Assembly: GCF_020179425.1 (NCBI RefSeq)
Contig: NZ_JAILYM010000006.1
Coordinates: 1 to 64,000 of the forward strand
Direction of reading: 5' to 3'
Source of the DNA: Novosphingobium percolationis
Lineage (GTDB): Bacteria > Pseudomonadota > Alphaproteobacteria > Sphingomonadales > Sphingomonadaceae
DNA length: 64,000 nt
Shown here: in pieces, positions 1-8,351 of the stretch
How the letters are laid out: every line of letters starts with the position of its first letter
Position numbering within the stretch: position 1 is the stretch's first letter
Translations under genes and position numbers: made by a program
The notes under the pieces: generated by a model
What the model was told of the DNA's origin: nothing
Database searches by the model: none
Seen by the model: the letters and a program-made list of their open reading frames with translations, nothing else

Positions 1-2117
1 GCCAGAGAGAGGAGCCCACTCTGAGCTGCGCGCAGCCCAATGATGCGCCCTCTTACCTCAAGCGAGGAATCTCAATGCTTAATCAATCTATTACTTCAAA
101 TAATACACACCCCAGCAGGACAGAACAGCGGTTTTTCGGTCAATTGTTGGTCGCTATGAAGCTACCAACCGTCATTGGTGCAATCACGAAGGACGTCGCC
201 GAAGGGCGGCATGTTATCGTTCAGTTGGTCACGACCGCCGAGGCAATGCTGGACCGGCGCCTGGCCAGCCTTTCGGCAGACGAGCGCGCCCATCTCGATC
301 TCGAGCTCAGCCCCCGGGAATATATGATCGACTATCTGAAATCCGCCTTCCCGACCCGGATGATGCGTGTGTTCAAAGGGTCCGACGGCGAACCGCGCTC
401 TGAACTGATGGTCGATGAGGACGGCAATCCAGTCCACTCCCAGGCCGCGCTTCAAGCTCGCGACGACCTCATCGAGCGCCTGTGTTCGATGCCCGCGATC
501 CCAACGGCGCTCGACGAGCTGATCCGCGAATTCGGTACCGATGCGGTTGCCGAGGTGACCGGACGGACCCGCCGGTTGGTCACCGACGGCAGCGGCCGGC
601 AGCAGATCGAACGCCGGACGGCGCGCAGCAACATCGGAGAGTCCGACGCCTTCATGACCGGTCGCAAGGCGATCCTGGCTTTCTCCGATGCTGGTGGGAC
701 CGGCCGCAGCTATCATGCCGACCGCAACTGCCCGAGCGCCGACCGCCGCCGCGTCCACTATCTGCTCGAACCCGGTTGGCGTGCCTCAAGCGCGATCCAG
801 GGCCTGGGCCGCTCGAACCGGACCAACCAGCTCACCGCGCCGATCTTCCGCCCGGTGACGACCGATTGCCGGGGCGAACGGCGCTTCATCAGCACGATCG
901 CGCGCCGCCTCGACAGCCTGGGCGCCCTTACGCGGGGACAAAGACAGACGGGTGGTCAGAATTTGTTCGATCCGGCGGACAATCTGGAAAGTGACTATGC
1001 GCGTGACGCGCTCAGCCAGTGGTATCATCTGCTTTATCGAGGCAAGCTCACCAGCGTCACGCTAGACGATTTCACCCGTATGACCGGGCTCAAGCTCGTC
1101 GATCAAAATGGCGGCGGCCTTCTCGAAACCCTGCCCCCGATCCAACGCTGGCTCAACCGGCTGTTGGCACTGCGGATCGGCACACAGAACGCCATCTTCG
1201 AGGAATATATGGCGCTGATCCAGGCACGGATCGATGCCGCGCGCGATGCGGGGACGCTCGATGTCGGCGTCGAGACGATCAAGGCCGAGCGTATCGTGCC
1301 GCTCGATGAGCAGGTTCTGCGCCGCGACCCCGTGACCGGCGCGGAAACCAGGCTCTGCCGCCTCGAGCTTCATCATCAGCGTCGAGCGACTCCCTTTGCG
1401 CGCGTCATGGAAACATGGTCCGGGACGAAGGACATCGCCTTCTTGAAGAACGGTCGTTCGGGCCGGATCGCCCTCAGGGTGCCGTCCTGGTCTATCCTGG
1501 ACAATGATGGGCACTCCATCCAGGTCTGGGAGCTGATCCGGCCGGTCGGATCGGAGCGGATCCGCCAGTCTGCACTCGCCGAGAGCCATTGGCGCCCCAT
1601 CGACGAGGCCGGCTTTCGCGAGGCCTGGGGCGTGGAATGTGCGGACATCGCGACCCGGATCGATATCGAGACGATCAACATCGCGACGGGTCTGTTGCTG
1701 CCTGTCTGGAATCGGTTGCCCGACGACGACGTCCGCGTCTGGCGGATTTCCGATGCCCAGGGCAATTCGCTGCTGGGCCGCATCGTCTCGCCCGCCGGGT
1801 TCGAGAAGCTCGCCCAGTCCTTCGGCGTGACCATGGCGATCGCCTTGTCTCCCGCAGAGATCGTCGCCGCAGCGCGAGCCCGCGACGGTGTCGCAATCCC
1901 TGCGCTGCCGGGAGCCCGGCTTCAGCGTTCCTATGTGAACGATGCGGCGCGACTGGAGATCAAGGATTTCCCACCCGCGCAGCGTGAGCGGCTGAAGGCG
2001 CTCGGCTGCTTCACCGAGATTATCAGCTACAAGACCCGGCTGTTCGTTCCCACCAACCGCGCCGAGGATATCCTTTCGGCAATAGCCGCAAATTCCACGG
2101 CCGGCATCGCCGCCTGA
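1..2117 (+). CDS. Strawberry-notch-type helicase, C-terminal part (5' end outside window)
   Basis: This is the C-terminal part of a large strawberry-notch-family DNA helicase of the kind carried by sphingomonad and rhizobial plasmids and ICEs. The core contains the family-typical stretches AFMTGRKAILAFSDAGGTG, GWRASSAIQGLGRSNRTNQ and RRLDSLGALTRGQRQTGG, which form the helicase C-terminal domain. An ATG lies at position 75, but its frame is open all the way to the window edge with no stop, and full-length relatives are roughly 1,400 residues with N-terminal methyltransferase-like and DEAD-box parts. The ATG at 75 is therefore probably an internal methionine. It may serve DNA maintenance or transfer of the element; no function has been shown from this sequence. 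Confidence 0.8.
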   Translation, partial: QREEPTLSCAQPNDAPSYLKRGISMLNQSITSNNTHPSRTEQRFFGQLLVAMKLPTVIGAITKDVAEGRHVIVQLVTTAEAMLDRRLASLSADERAHLDLELSPREYMIDYLKSAFPTRMMRVFKGSDGEPRSELMVDEDGNPVHSQAALQARDDLIERLCSMPAIPTALDELIREFGTDAVAEVTGRTRRLVTDGSGRQQIERRTARSNIGESDAFMTGRKAILAFSDAGGTGRSYHADRNCPSADRRRVHYLLEPGWRASSAIQGLGRSNRTNQLTAPIFRPVTTDCRGERRFISTIARRLDSLGALTRGQRQTGGQNLFDPADNLESDYARDALSQWYHLLYRGKLTSVTLDDFTRMTGLKLVDQNGGGLLETLPPIQRWLNRLLALRIGTQNAIFEEYMALIQARIDAARDAGTLDVGVETIKAERIVPLDEQVLRRDPVTGAETRLCRLELHHQRRATPFARVMETWSGTKDIAFLKNGRSGRIALRVPSWSILDNDGHSIQVWELIRPVGSERIRQSALAESHWRPIDEAGFREAWGVECADIATRIDIETINIATGLLLPVWNRLPDDDVRVWRISDAQGNSLLGRIVSPAGFEKLAQSFGVTMAIALSPAEIVAAARARDGVAIPALPGARLQRSYVNDAARLEIKDFPPAQRERLKALGCFTEIISYKTRLFVPTNRAEDILSAIAANSTAGIAA

Positions 2118-2268
2118 ATGCGGTCGGCGGTGTGAGGAAGTCCAAACCGTTCGCCATTAGCGGCAATCTCGACCCACGAGCCTGTGGCGGACCAGCGCTC
2201 TTGGGGAGGGAAGAGGGGGAGCGGATGTGGTCCGCGAGTGGTTCGCCGGACCGCACCGGAGATTTCCT

Positions 2269-2573
2269 ATGACCGACCCCGATCCGATCGGCGCGCTTTT
2301 CGTCGAGAGCTTCAACCTCGACCTCGCGGCGCTTCATTCCGCCGCCCGTGTCGCGCTGCCATCGAGCGGCAACCATCCTGATATGCTCGAGCTCCAGGAC
2401 GACGAGGGCATTTTCTCAGCTTCGTGCCTGCCGATGCATCGCCTGAAATAGTGGCGATCGCCTACCGGCTCTACGGCCAGGGCCTCAATCACGGTGTTCG
2501 CGCCGGCGAGGCAGCGGCATGGGCGAAGCTGCGATATCTGATCGGCGCTGCTGCTGCCGGTGACCCGGCCTGA
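2269..2573 (+). pseudogene. Small ICE hypothetical gene broken by a frameshift
   Basis: An ATG at 2269, preceded by GGAG, opens a small protein starting MTDPDPIGALFVESFN. The frame runs into a stop at 2449-2451. In the next frame, from 2421, the sequence continues as a natural-looking C-terminus (FVPADASPEIVAIAYRLYG to a TGA at 2571-2573). One missing base near 2421, where GCTTCG may derive from GCTTTCG, joins the two halves into a protein of about 100 residues resembling small hypothetical proteins that sit beside DUF932 genes in sphingomonad elements. Either the gene is inactivated or there is a sequencing error. The function is unknown. Confidence 0.6.
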
Positions 2574-2645
2574 ACAAACCCGCCGCCGTGCAGGACTGAA
2601 TCCCCGAGGCGGCTTCCCTTCATCGATCATCGCAGGAGGCCCATC

Positions 2646-3107
2646 ATGGCCGACCGTGTTTCCGTCACTATCCGCATCGGCGGCTCGCTACCGCGTGCCC
2701 AACTTGCCGCGTTCATTGCCGTCGTCGAGGATGAAGCGCTCACCGATCCGCTCGGGGAGTATTTCTCAATGGACCAGATCACCGGTTTCGGCCCCCTCGA
2801 ACTCGCGGCCGACGAAGTTGCCTGGGGCCGCCTTGAAACTCTCGAGGCCTTCTGTGTCGACAATCGGCTGCCTTTCCAGCGCTGGTGTGGCAGCTATCCA
2901 GGAAGCTGGGAGGCTGAACGCGTCGTGTTCGACGGCGCGACCGACCCACGCTCCTACACCGTCACCGATAACGACATCGTCGTTGTCACCGAACCGGAGG
3001 TCCGCTCGCTCGGCACCTTCGAGGCCGTCAGCGCCTATCTCCAGTCGGCAACATTGGAACTGCCCCCGCTGACCATCGTCGATGGAAAGGAGCAGGATCA
3101 TGGCTGA
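2646..3107 (+). CDS. Hypothetical protein of the ICE accessory block
   Basis: A 153-residue acidic protein beginning MADRVSVTIRIGGSLPRAQL. An excellent ribosome binding site (AGGAGG) lies just before the ATG at 2646. It has no signal peptide or membrane segment. Its end overlaps the start of the next gene by eight bases, so the two are probably translationally coupled. I recognise it only as one of the small conserved proteins that accompany DUF932 genes in sphingomonad plasmids and ICEs, and I know no function. Confidence 0.75.
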   Translation: MADRVSVTIRIGGSLPRAQLAAFIAVVEDEALTDPLGEYFSMDQITGFGPLELAADEVAWGRLETLEAFCVDNRLPFQRWCGSYPGSWEAERVVFDGATDPRSYTVTDNDIVVVTEPEVRSLGTFEAVSAYLQSATLELPPLTIVDGKEQDHG

Positions 3108-3621
3108 CACCTATGTTCAGGGCTGCTTTGCCTTCTCCTGCTTGCCAGCGGAGATGGCGCTGCTGGAGGAAGCCTTTCAGGCGAGCTATGGCCTTGGCGA
3201 GGGCTACAACCCCGACACGGTGAATCCGAGCCCCGAGTTCCTGGCGTTATTCCCGGCCTCCGCGGAAGATCGCTGGGCTGGCTTTCGCGACATCTTCTCC
3301 GACCGCGATTTTCCATCCTTCGGCGCGGTTTTGACGGGCAGCAACCTAGCTGATCCCCTGATGGTCACTGCCGTCATCACATCGGAAATCGCCCTCGATC
3401 CCGAGGCAATAGCCAAGCTGATCCAGCGCTGCTGCGCGGCAACGCTGCACACGGGGCCGATCGGTTTCGAATGGAGCGTCACCTGCTCGCGAATGCGCGT
3501 CGGAGAATTCGGCGGGGGATGGTGCGCGATCTTCCACGATCGGATCGAGATCGAAACCACCGGCGAAGCCCTTGCGGCAGCGATCGCCAAGGAGACCTCC
3601 GATGGACGAACCCACGATTGA
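3100..3621 (+). CDS. Hypothetical protein of the ICE accessory block
   Basis: A 173-residue cytosolic protein starting MADTYVQGCFAFSCLPAEMA. The ATG at 3100 is chosen over the upstream one at 3082 because AAAGGAG lies at 3086-3092, at normal spacing. The start overlaps the end of the 2646 gene and the 3' end overlaps the next gene by 20 bases, so these three form a tight operon. No domain is recognised. The position in a conserved accessory block suggests an element-related role, which is inference only. Confidence 0.75.
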   Translation: MADTYVQGCFAFSCLPAEMALLEEAFQASYGLGEGYNPDTVNPSPEFLALFPASAEDRWAGFRDIFSDRDFPSFGAVLTGSNLADPLMVTAVITSEIALDPEAIAKLIQRCCAATLHTGPIGFEWSVTCSRMRVGEFGGGWCAIFHDRIEIETTGEALAAAIAKETSDGRTHD

Positions 3622-3895
3622 AATGTGGCGGGCGCTGCTCGATTTCCGGGCGCGCCATGGACGCTATTGGAAGCGTGTCCTTTCGCTCAAATGGATGAAC
3701 GGAAGCGACGAGTTCGAGCATTTCTCGGCATCGCTGCGGATGGTGCGCAACCAGCTTGGGCCGACCTGGCTCTACGCTCTTCGGCCCGCGGCCCTCGACA
3801 TCGCCGCGCGTCGTCTCGCCACCCTCGATTCACAAGCTGACAACTGCGGGGCCGAGCCTGTGGTTAGCCGCGAACCTTGCCCGAACGATCATTGA
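3602..3895 (+). CDS. Hypothetical protein of the ICE accessory block
   Basis: A 97-residue protein starting MDEPTIEMWRALLDFRARHG, with GGAGA five bases before the ATG at 3602. It overlaps the 3' end of the preceding gene. The N-terminal 70 residues look like a compact helical protein. The last 20 or so residues are low in hydrophobics and may be poorly conserved. No family is recognised. Confidence 0.6.
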   Translation: MDEPTIEMWRALLDFRARHGRYWKRVLSLKWMNGSDEFEHFSASLRMVRNQLGPTWLYALRPAALDIAARRLATLDSQADNCGAEPVVSREPCPNDH

Positions 3896-3989
3896 CGCCG
3901 GACCGGCGAAGGGGAGGGGGTCTTGGGGGGATGTGCGGCGGACGGAGGAGACGACGTTCCGCGCGCGCAGCCAGCATCAGGAGATCCCC

Positions 3990-5180
3990 ATGAACATGCT
4001 CGCCACCGTCGATCGCCCAATATCGGGTGCCTACAAGGTTGATATCAGCCGCGGCCGCAACGTCAGTCGCGTTTCCTCGGAATGGTTCTCGCGCCCCGAG
4101 GACGAGCGTTACCTTTCGCTCACCAGTCTCTATGATCGCGTGCGTGCCCGTGCCGATGCGGCGACAACCCGGGTCGTCGAGAGCCGGGCCGTCCGCGTCG
4201 AGGCGCGCAGCGACAATCCCGAGCGCCTCTCACTCCTGGTGCCCGGCAGCGATGAACCGGTTGCTCCCACCAACTGGTCGTTCGGCCAGATGTGCAGCCT
4301 GGTCGGCGCGCCGGCCTCTTATCTGCGCGATCTGCCGGCAGCGCTTGCCGGCATCAATCTCCAGCATGGCCTGATCGCGCATCGCGGCGAACAGGTGAAG
4401 CTGCTCCAGACGCATGATGGCCGCACCGAACTGCGGGCGGTCACCGGCCCCGACTATGGCCGGATCTGGGATCATGAACTGGTCGCGGCGGTGATGAAAT
4501 TCGCGGGCGACGGCGTCGGAGATACACGGTGGAAGGTTCCGGGCGTGCTCGACTGGGGCACGATGCGCTACAATCCTTATGTCGATGTCAGCCGTGACAC
4601 GACCACCCTCTATGCCTCCGATCGCGACGTCTTCCTCTTCCTGGTGGATGATACCCATCCGATCGAAGCGGGCCGGCTGCCCAATGGTGACCCGGACCTC
4701 TATTTCCGCGGCTTCTATTGCTGGAACTCGGAAGTCGGCTCGAAGACGCTCGGCATCGCGACCTTCTATCTCCGGGCGGTGTGCATGAACCGGAACCTCT
4801 GGGGCGTCGAGAATTTCGAGGAGATCAATATCCGCCACTCGAAATTCGCGGCCAATCGGTTCGCGCAGCAGGCGGAACCTGCTCTGACCCACTTCGCGGA
4901 TTCCTCGCCAGCCCATTTCATCAACGGCATCCGCACCGCCCGGGACCGCATCGTCGCGCGCACCGACGAGGATCGCACGAGCTTCCTGCGCAACCGCGGC
5001 TTCTCCAAATCCGACACCGCAAAGGTCATCGCCACCGTCCTCGACGAGGAGGGGCACCCCGCCGCGTCACTCCACGACTTCGTGCAGGGCATCACGGCCG
5101 TCGCGCGACACAAGACCCATCAGGACGATCGCCTCGATCTCGAGGGCAAGGCCCGAAAGCTGATGGAACGCGCCAACTGA
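3990..5180 (+). CDS. DUF932 domain protein
   Basis: A 396-residue protein of the DUF932 family (phage/plasmid-like protein), common in plasmids, phages and ICEs. The ATG at 3990 follows CAGGAGATCCCC. The body carries typical DUF932 sequence, including FRGFYCWNSEVGSKTLGIA and a central NLQHGLIAHRGEQ region. No enzymatic role is established for the family. The preceding 95 bases hold no gene. The gene lies in line with the small accessory genes upstream and the sigma-4 fusion gene downstream, and could share their transcript. Confidence 0.85.
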   Translation: MNMLATVDRPISGAYKVDISRGRNVSRVSSEWFSRPEDERYLSLTSLYDRVRARADAATTRVVESRAVRVEARSDNPERLSLLVPGSDEPVAPTNWSFGQMCSLVGAPASYLRDLPAALAGINLQHGLIAHRGEQVKLLQTHDGRTELRAVTGPDYGRIWDHELVAAVMKFAGDGVGDTRWKVPGVLDWGTMRYNPYVDVSRDTTTLYASDRDVFLFLVDDTHPIEAGRLPNGDPDLYFRGFYCWNSEVGSKTLGIATFYLRAVCMNRNLWGVENFEEINIRHSKFAANRFAQQAEPALTHFADSSPAHFINGIRTARDRIVARTDEDRTSFLRNRGFSKSDTAKVIATVLDEEGHPAASLHDFVQGITAVARHKTHQDDRLDLEGKARKLMERAN

Positions 5181-5236
5181 CCGCGTTGGCGCCGGACACG
5201 GTCCGGCGCCACGCTTCCAGATTCTGGAGACTTGCC

Positions 5237-5989
5237 ATGACCGAGAATTCGGTGGCGCCGACGCGCGCCTATCGCGTTGCCGTCGATTTCCTGAGCGGGG
5301 ATCAGTGCTTCGCCAGCGAGCAATATGATATCGAGGCTGAAGATACCGCCCAGGCTGTCCGTCTTGCTCTCATCCGGGCAGAGGACAGTATCTACCACGA
5401 TCCGCGTGTCCCCGATCTGGGCCTTCGCGCCCATGTCGGGCCGGTCACCGATGGGGATGATCCGGATCCTCAATCACCCTGTCCCGCGGCTGCCCAGAAG
5501 CCCGTCTGTCCGGATTGCGGAAGCGATGGAATCGTCCGCGACGCCACCGCCAGATGGGATCCGGACGAACAGTGCTGGTCGATTTCGGGACTCTTCGACA
5601 ATGAGACCTGCGACGATTGCGGGGCCGAAGGGGATGACTTCGCCAATTGGGTCACCATTAATCCGAAGCCACCCGCCGACTGCGTCTTGTCTGTTAGCAA
5701 TAGAGCCCTTCCAGTTACTGGGCCGGTCGAGCTGGAAACCACATCCGATCAGATGCCTGCCGAGATCTTGTCCGTTCCGGCGATTGACGCGATCGCCTAT
5801 CGTTTGGCGATTGCTTCACTGCCACCGGAACGCCGGGCAATCTTCGAGATGCACCAGATTGGCGGTCTACCCTATACCGAAATCGCCGAATGCACCGGCA
5901 TCTCCGTCGCGGACATCGAGCGAGAGATCGCTGCGGCGCTCACCCACCTGACGATGTGCCTTCGGGGCGATCTCGATCACCCGGTATGA
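5237..5989 (+). CDS. Zinc-ribbon protein fused to a sigma-70 region 4 domain
   Basis: A 250-residue protein with two distinct parts. The N-terminal part is acidic and has two CxxC pairs (C91/C94 and C125/C128) that could form a zinc ribbon. From about residue 183 to 242 it reads like the region 4 helix-turn-helix of ECF sigma factors (SLPPERRAIFEMHQIGGL, then YTEIAECTGISVADIE). Sigma region 2, which binds the -10 element and core polymerase, is absent, so it cannot act as an ordinary sigma factor. A DNA-binding regulator is more likely. The linker (residues 145-180) is less GC-rich, as expected for a joint between two once separate genes. The ATG at 5237 follows TGGAGA. Confidence 0.65.
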   Translation: MTENSVAPTRAYRVAVDFLSGDQCFASEQYDIEAEDTAQAVRLALIRAEDSIYHDPRVPDLGLRAHVGPVTDGDDPDPQSPCPAAAQKPVCPDCGSDGIVRDATARWDPDEQCWSISGLFDNETCDDCGAEGDDFANWVTINPKPPADCVLSVSNRALPVTGPVELETTSDQMPAEILSVPAIDAIAYRLAIASLPPERRAIFEMHQIGGLPYTEIAECTGISVADIEREIAAALTHLTMCLRGDLDHPV

Positions 5990-6108
5990 TGCCAACCAGA
6001 TCCTTGTTCCTTCGTCCGCACGGCACGATCGGCGCGCCATCACCGCCGCCGAAGTTCTTGGTGTCAGGGTCGATGAGACACCTGTCTCCACGGTCGTGGC
6101 AAGTTACG

Positions 6109-6381
6109 TCATAGATATTTGGAGATCGTCCGAAACTCCTCGACGGCCGAGCCTACATTCTTGTCCGCCTCTGCGTGGGACAGGCAGTGATCGATATGAT
6201 CGTTGATCAGCGCCTTTTTCGCGTTCGCCACTGCCTTTTCGACTGCATGAAGCTGCTGCGCGATATCTACGCAAGGCCGACCCGCTTCGATCATCTCGAC
6301 GATGCTGCGTAAATGTCCCCCGGCCCGGCTGAGCCGTTTCACAATCGCTGTATGGCTGGCGTGCCTGTGATCGGTCATCAA
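6109..6381 (-). CDS. CsoR/RcnR-family metal-sensing repressor, InrS-like
   Basis: A 90-residue all-helical repressor of the DUF156 family. Its candidate ligands are H5, C37, H62 and C66. The spacing of C37, H62 and C66 equals the Cys-His-Cys set of CsoR. With H5 the set matches, at a constant offset of 16, the ligands I recall for the cyanobacterial nickel sensor InrS (H21, C53, H78, C82). It diverges from an MFS exporter with a histidine-rich tail, the same partnership as InrS with NrsD. It most likely represses the exporter and itself until nickel, or possibly cobalt, binds. C-tract/G-tract operators lie in the shared intergenic region. Copper sensing remains possible from the C-H-C triad alone. 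Confidence 0.85.
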   Translation of the reverse strand: MMTDHRHASHTAIVKRLSRAGGHLRSIVEMIEAGRPCVDIAQQLHAVEKAVANAKKALINDHIDHCLSHAEADKNVGSAVEEFRTISKYL

Positions 6382-6423
6382 ATGGTCATCCTATGGATCA
6401 GCGAGCGGGACACTCAGGCTCTT

Positions 6424-6452
6424 TACATATCCCCCCGGGGAGGTTAGCTCAA
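6424..6452 (-). promoter_or_regulatory. Repressor promoter with operator box in the spacer
   Basis: On the minus strand, TTGAGC (6452-6447) and TATGTA (6429-6424) are separated by 17 bases, a reasonable sigma-70 promoter for the repressor gene. The spacer holds a C6G4 tract (6431-6440) flanked by ATAT, the G/C-tract type of site bound by CsoR/RcnR-family proteins. A repressor bound there would block its own promoter. Confidence 0.6.
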
Positions 6453-6461
6453 GCGCGTCCT

Positions 6462-6481
6462 ATATCCCCCATGGGGGATAT
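6462..6481. promoter_or_regulatory. Perfect palindromic CsoR/RcnR-type operator
   Basis: ATATCCCCCATGGGGGATAT is a perfect 20-bp inverted repeat with five-base C and G tracts, the pattern recognised by CsoR/RcnR/FrmR repressors. It overlaps both candidate start codons (6471 and 6480) of the exporter gene, so the exporter promoter lies upstream or its transcript has a very short leader. Confidence 0.7.
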
Positions 6482-7847
6482 GGTCGCAATCAATCGGAAC
6501 AAACGCCACGTGCTCTCCGTCCTGGCAAACCGCACCTATCGCCATCTGTTCATGGCCCAGGTCATCGCGCTCATCGGCACGGGGCTCGCAACGGTTGCGC
6601 TCGGCCTGCTTGCCTATGATATCGCCGGCGGCAGCGCTGGCGCGGTGCTCGGCACGGCGCTCGCGATCAAGATGGTTGCCTATATCGGTGTTGCGCCGAT
6701 CGTTGGCGCTTTTGCCGACCGCCTGCCACGTCGCGCGTTTCTCGTCAGCATGGATCTCGTGCGGATGGCTGTGGCAATTTGCCTGCCGTTCGTGAGCCAG
6801 GTCTGGCAGATCTATGTCCTGATCTTCGTGCTGCAATCGGCTTCCGCGGCGTTCACGCCGACCTTCCAGGCAACCATCCCCGATATCCTGCCAGAGGAGC
6901 GCGACTATACCCGCGCGCTGTCGCTGTCGCGGCTCGCCTATGACATGGAGAGCCTGACCAGCCCGATCCTCGCTGCCGCGCTGCTGACCGTCATCAACTT
7001 CCACTGGCTATTCTCGGGCACGGCGATCGGGTTCCTGTGCTCGGCGCTGCTCGTCGTGACGACGGTCCTGCCGCGCGCGGCGAAGTCGGAACCAAGAAGT
7101 GGCGGGATTTACGCCAAGACCACGCGGGGTACGCGCATCTATCTGGAGACGCCGCGCCTGCGCGGGCTGCTGGCGCTGACCTTCGCTTCAGCCGCGGCGA
7201 GCTCGATGGTCATCGTCAACACGGTGGTAATCGTGCGCGGCAATCTCGGTCTCACGCAGCGCGATGTTGCCTTCACGCTTGCCGCTTTCGGTGGAGGCTC
7301 GATCCTTGCCGCGCTAACCCTGCCACGCATCCTCGATCGGGTCGCCGATCGTACAATCATGATTGGTGCTGCGGCAGCAATGACGATCGGTCTCGCCCTT
7401 CTGGCGGTGCTCACGGCAAGCTTTGGAACAGCCCCCGATTATTGGCGAATGGTCCTGATCGGCTGGTTCATACTCGGGATCGCCTATTCGATGAGCGTGA
7501 CGCCATCGGGCCGATTGCTTCGACGGTCGGCCAATGCGAACGACCGCCCGGCCTTGTTCGCTGCCCAATTCGCGCTCAGCCACTGCGCCTGGCTGATCTG
7601 CTATCCCCTGGTGGGCCAGTTGGGCGCCAGCATCGGGCAGACGGCGGCATTTGCGGCGATGGCGGCAATCGCGGCCGCCGGAACCCTGGCCGCCTTGTGG
7701 CTCTGGCCCAGCGCCGACCCCGATAGGGTAAACCATGACCATGCGGATCTCGCGCCCGATCACCCCCATCTGCTTGGCGATCACGGCAAGGCGACGGAGC
7801 ATGCGTTCGTCATCGACGATTTCCATCAGCGCTGGCCCCGCCAATGA
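6480..7847 (+). CDS. MFS nickel exporter, NreB/NrsD-like
   Basis: A 455-residue major facilitator with about twelve membrane segments, including the typical loop GAFADRLPRRAFLVSMD after TM2. The C-terminal tail from about residue 420 is histidine-rich (seven His, including NHDHAD and DHPHLLGDH), a hallmark of NreB/NrsD nickel exporters. It should pump Ni2+ (possibly Co2+) out of the cytoplasm. The longest frame begins at 6393, but that start lies in the promoter region. ATGs at 6471 and 6480 both lie within the palindromic operator, and neither has a clear ribosome binding site, so the start is uncertain. It diverges from the InrS-like repressor. Confidence 0.8.
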   Translation: MVAINRNKRHVLSVLANRTYRHLFMAQVIALIGTGLATVALGLLAYDIAGGSAGAVLGTALAIKMVAYIGVAPIVGAFADRLPRRAFLVSMDLVRMAVAICLPFVSQVWQIYVLIFVLQSASAAFTPTFQATIPDILPEERDYTRALSLSRLAYDMESLTSPILAAALLTVINFHWLFSGTAIGFLCSALLVVTTVLPRAAKSEPRSGGIYAKTTRGTRIYLETPRLRGLLALTFASAAASSMVIVNTVVIVRGNLGLTQRDVAFTLAAFGGGSILAALTLPRILDRVADRTIMIGAAAAMTIGLALLAVLTASFGTAPDYWRMVLIGWFILGIAYSMSVTPSGRLLRRSANANDRPALFAAQFALSHCAWLICYPLVGQLGASIGQTAAFAAMAAIAAAGTLAALWLWPSADPDRVNHDHADLAPDHPHLLGDHGKATEHAFVIDDFHQRWPRQ

Positions 7848-7923
7848 TCTTCGACTGGCCCGCCATGATCGACACCATGCAACGCGCTTGTGGACCGGCC
7901 GTGTTCGCGATACCCGTATCGAC

Positions 7924-8301
7924 ATGACGGCATCGTCGGTCAGATTGCGCGCTTCGGTGCGGGCCTGTGCCCGCATGCGCCTTTTTGCGCTCTCGGCGAT
8001 TTTGGCAATGTTCGGAATGCTTGCGCTTGCAACCTGGCATGACGCGATGCCGCACGTCCATGATGTCGGGCATGTCGTGAGCGTCGATCGGGATCATCAT
8101 GATCACGTCCCGGCCGAGCAGCCGGACACGCCCGACCTGATGCATCTGGCGGCTCATGCGGTACTCCAGACAATCGACGTGCCCGCGCAGGCTATGGTTG
8201 AATCGCTGCTGAAGCCTGTCGCCGCGATCTGGGCGCGCGCACCCGCCGAAGCGGCGCGGTCCATCGCACCTTCGTCTATTCTGCGTCCCCCGCGAGGCTG
8301 A
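7924..8301 (+). CDS. Small exported or membrane-anchored His-rich protein
   Basis: A 125-residue protein. The ATG at 7924 is preferred over an upstream frame start at 7735, which overlaps the exporter gene. A single hydrophobic segment (LFALSAILAMFGMLALA, about residues 19-36) is followed by a histidine/aspartate-rich stretch including HDAMPHVHDVGH and RDHHDHV. This suggests a periplasmic-facing metal-binding protein. Small genes of this type are often found just before czcCBA in sphingomonads. The role could be metal buffering or sensing and is inferred from composition and position. Confidence 0.6.
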   Translation: MTASSVRLRASVRACARMRLFALSAILAMFGMLALATWHDAMPHVHDVGHVVSVDRDHHDHVPAEQPDTPDLMHLAAHAVLQTIDVPAQAMVESLLKPVAAIWARAPAEAARSIAPSSILRPPRG

Positions 8302-8351
8302 TCCACGCGTGTAGTGCGTGGTGTCTTTGCAGCTTTTTTGGGGATGAGAAT

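Noticed and set aside
5990-6108. Short sequence after the sigma-4 fusion gene, checked for a promoter or terminator
   Set aside because: No hairpin with a T tract and no convincing promoter could be found.
8303-8321. Hairpin CCACGC/GCGTGG before czcC, considered as a terminator or attenuator
   Set aside because: The stem is only six bp and the T tract begins 11 bases later, so it is too weak to call.
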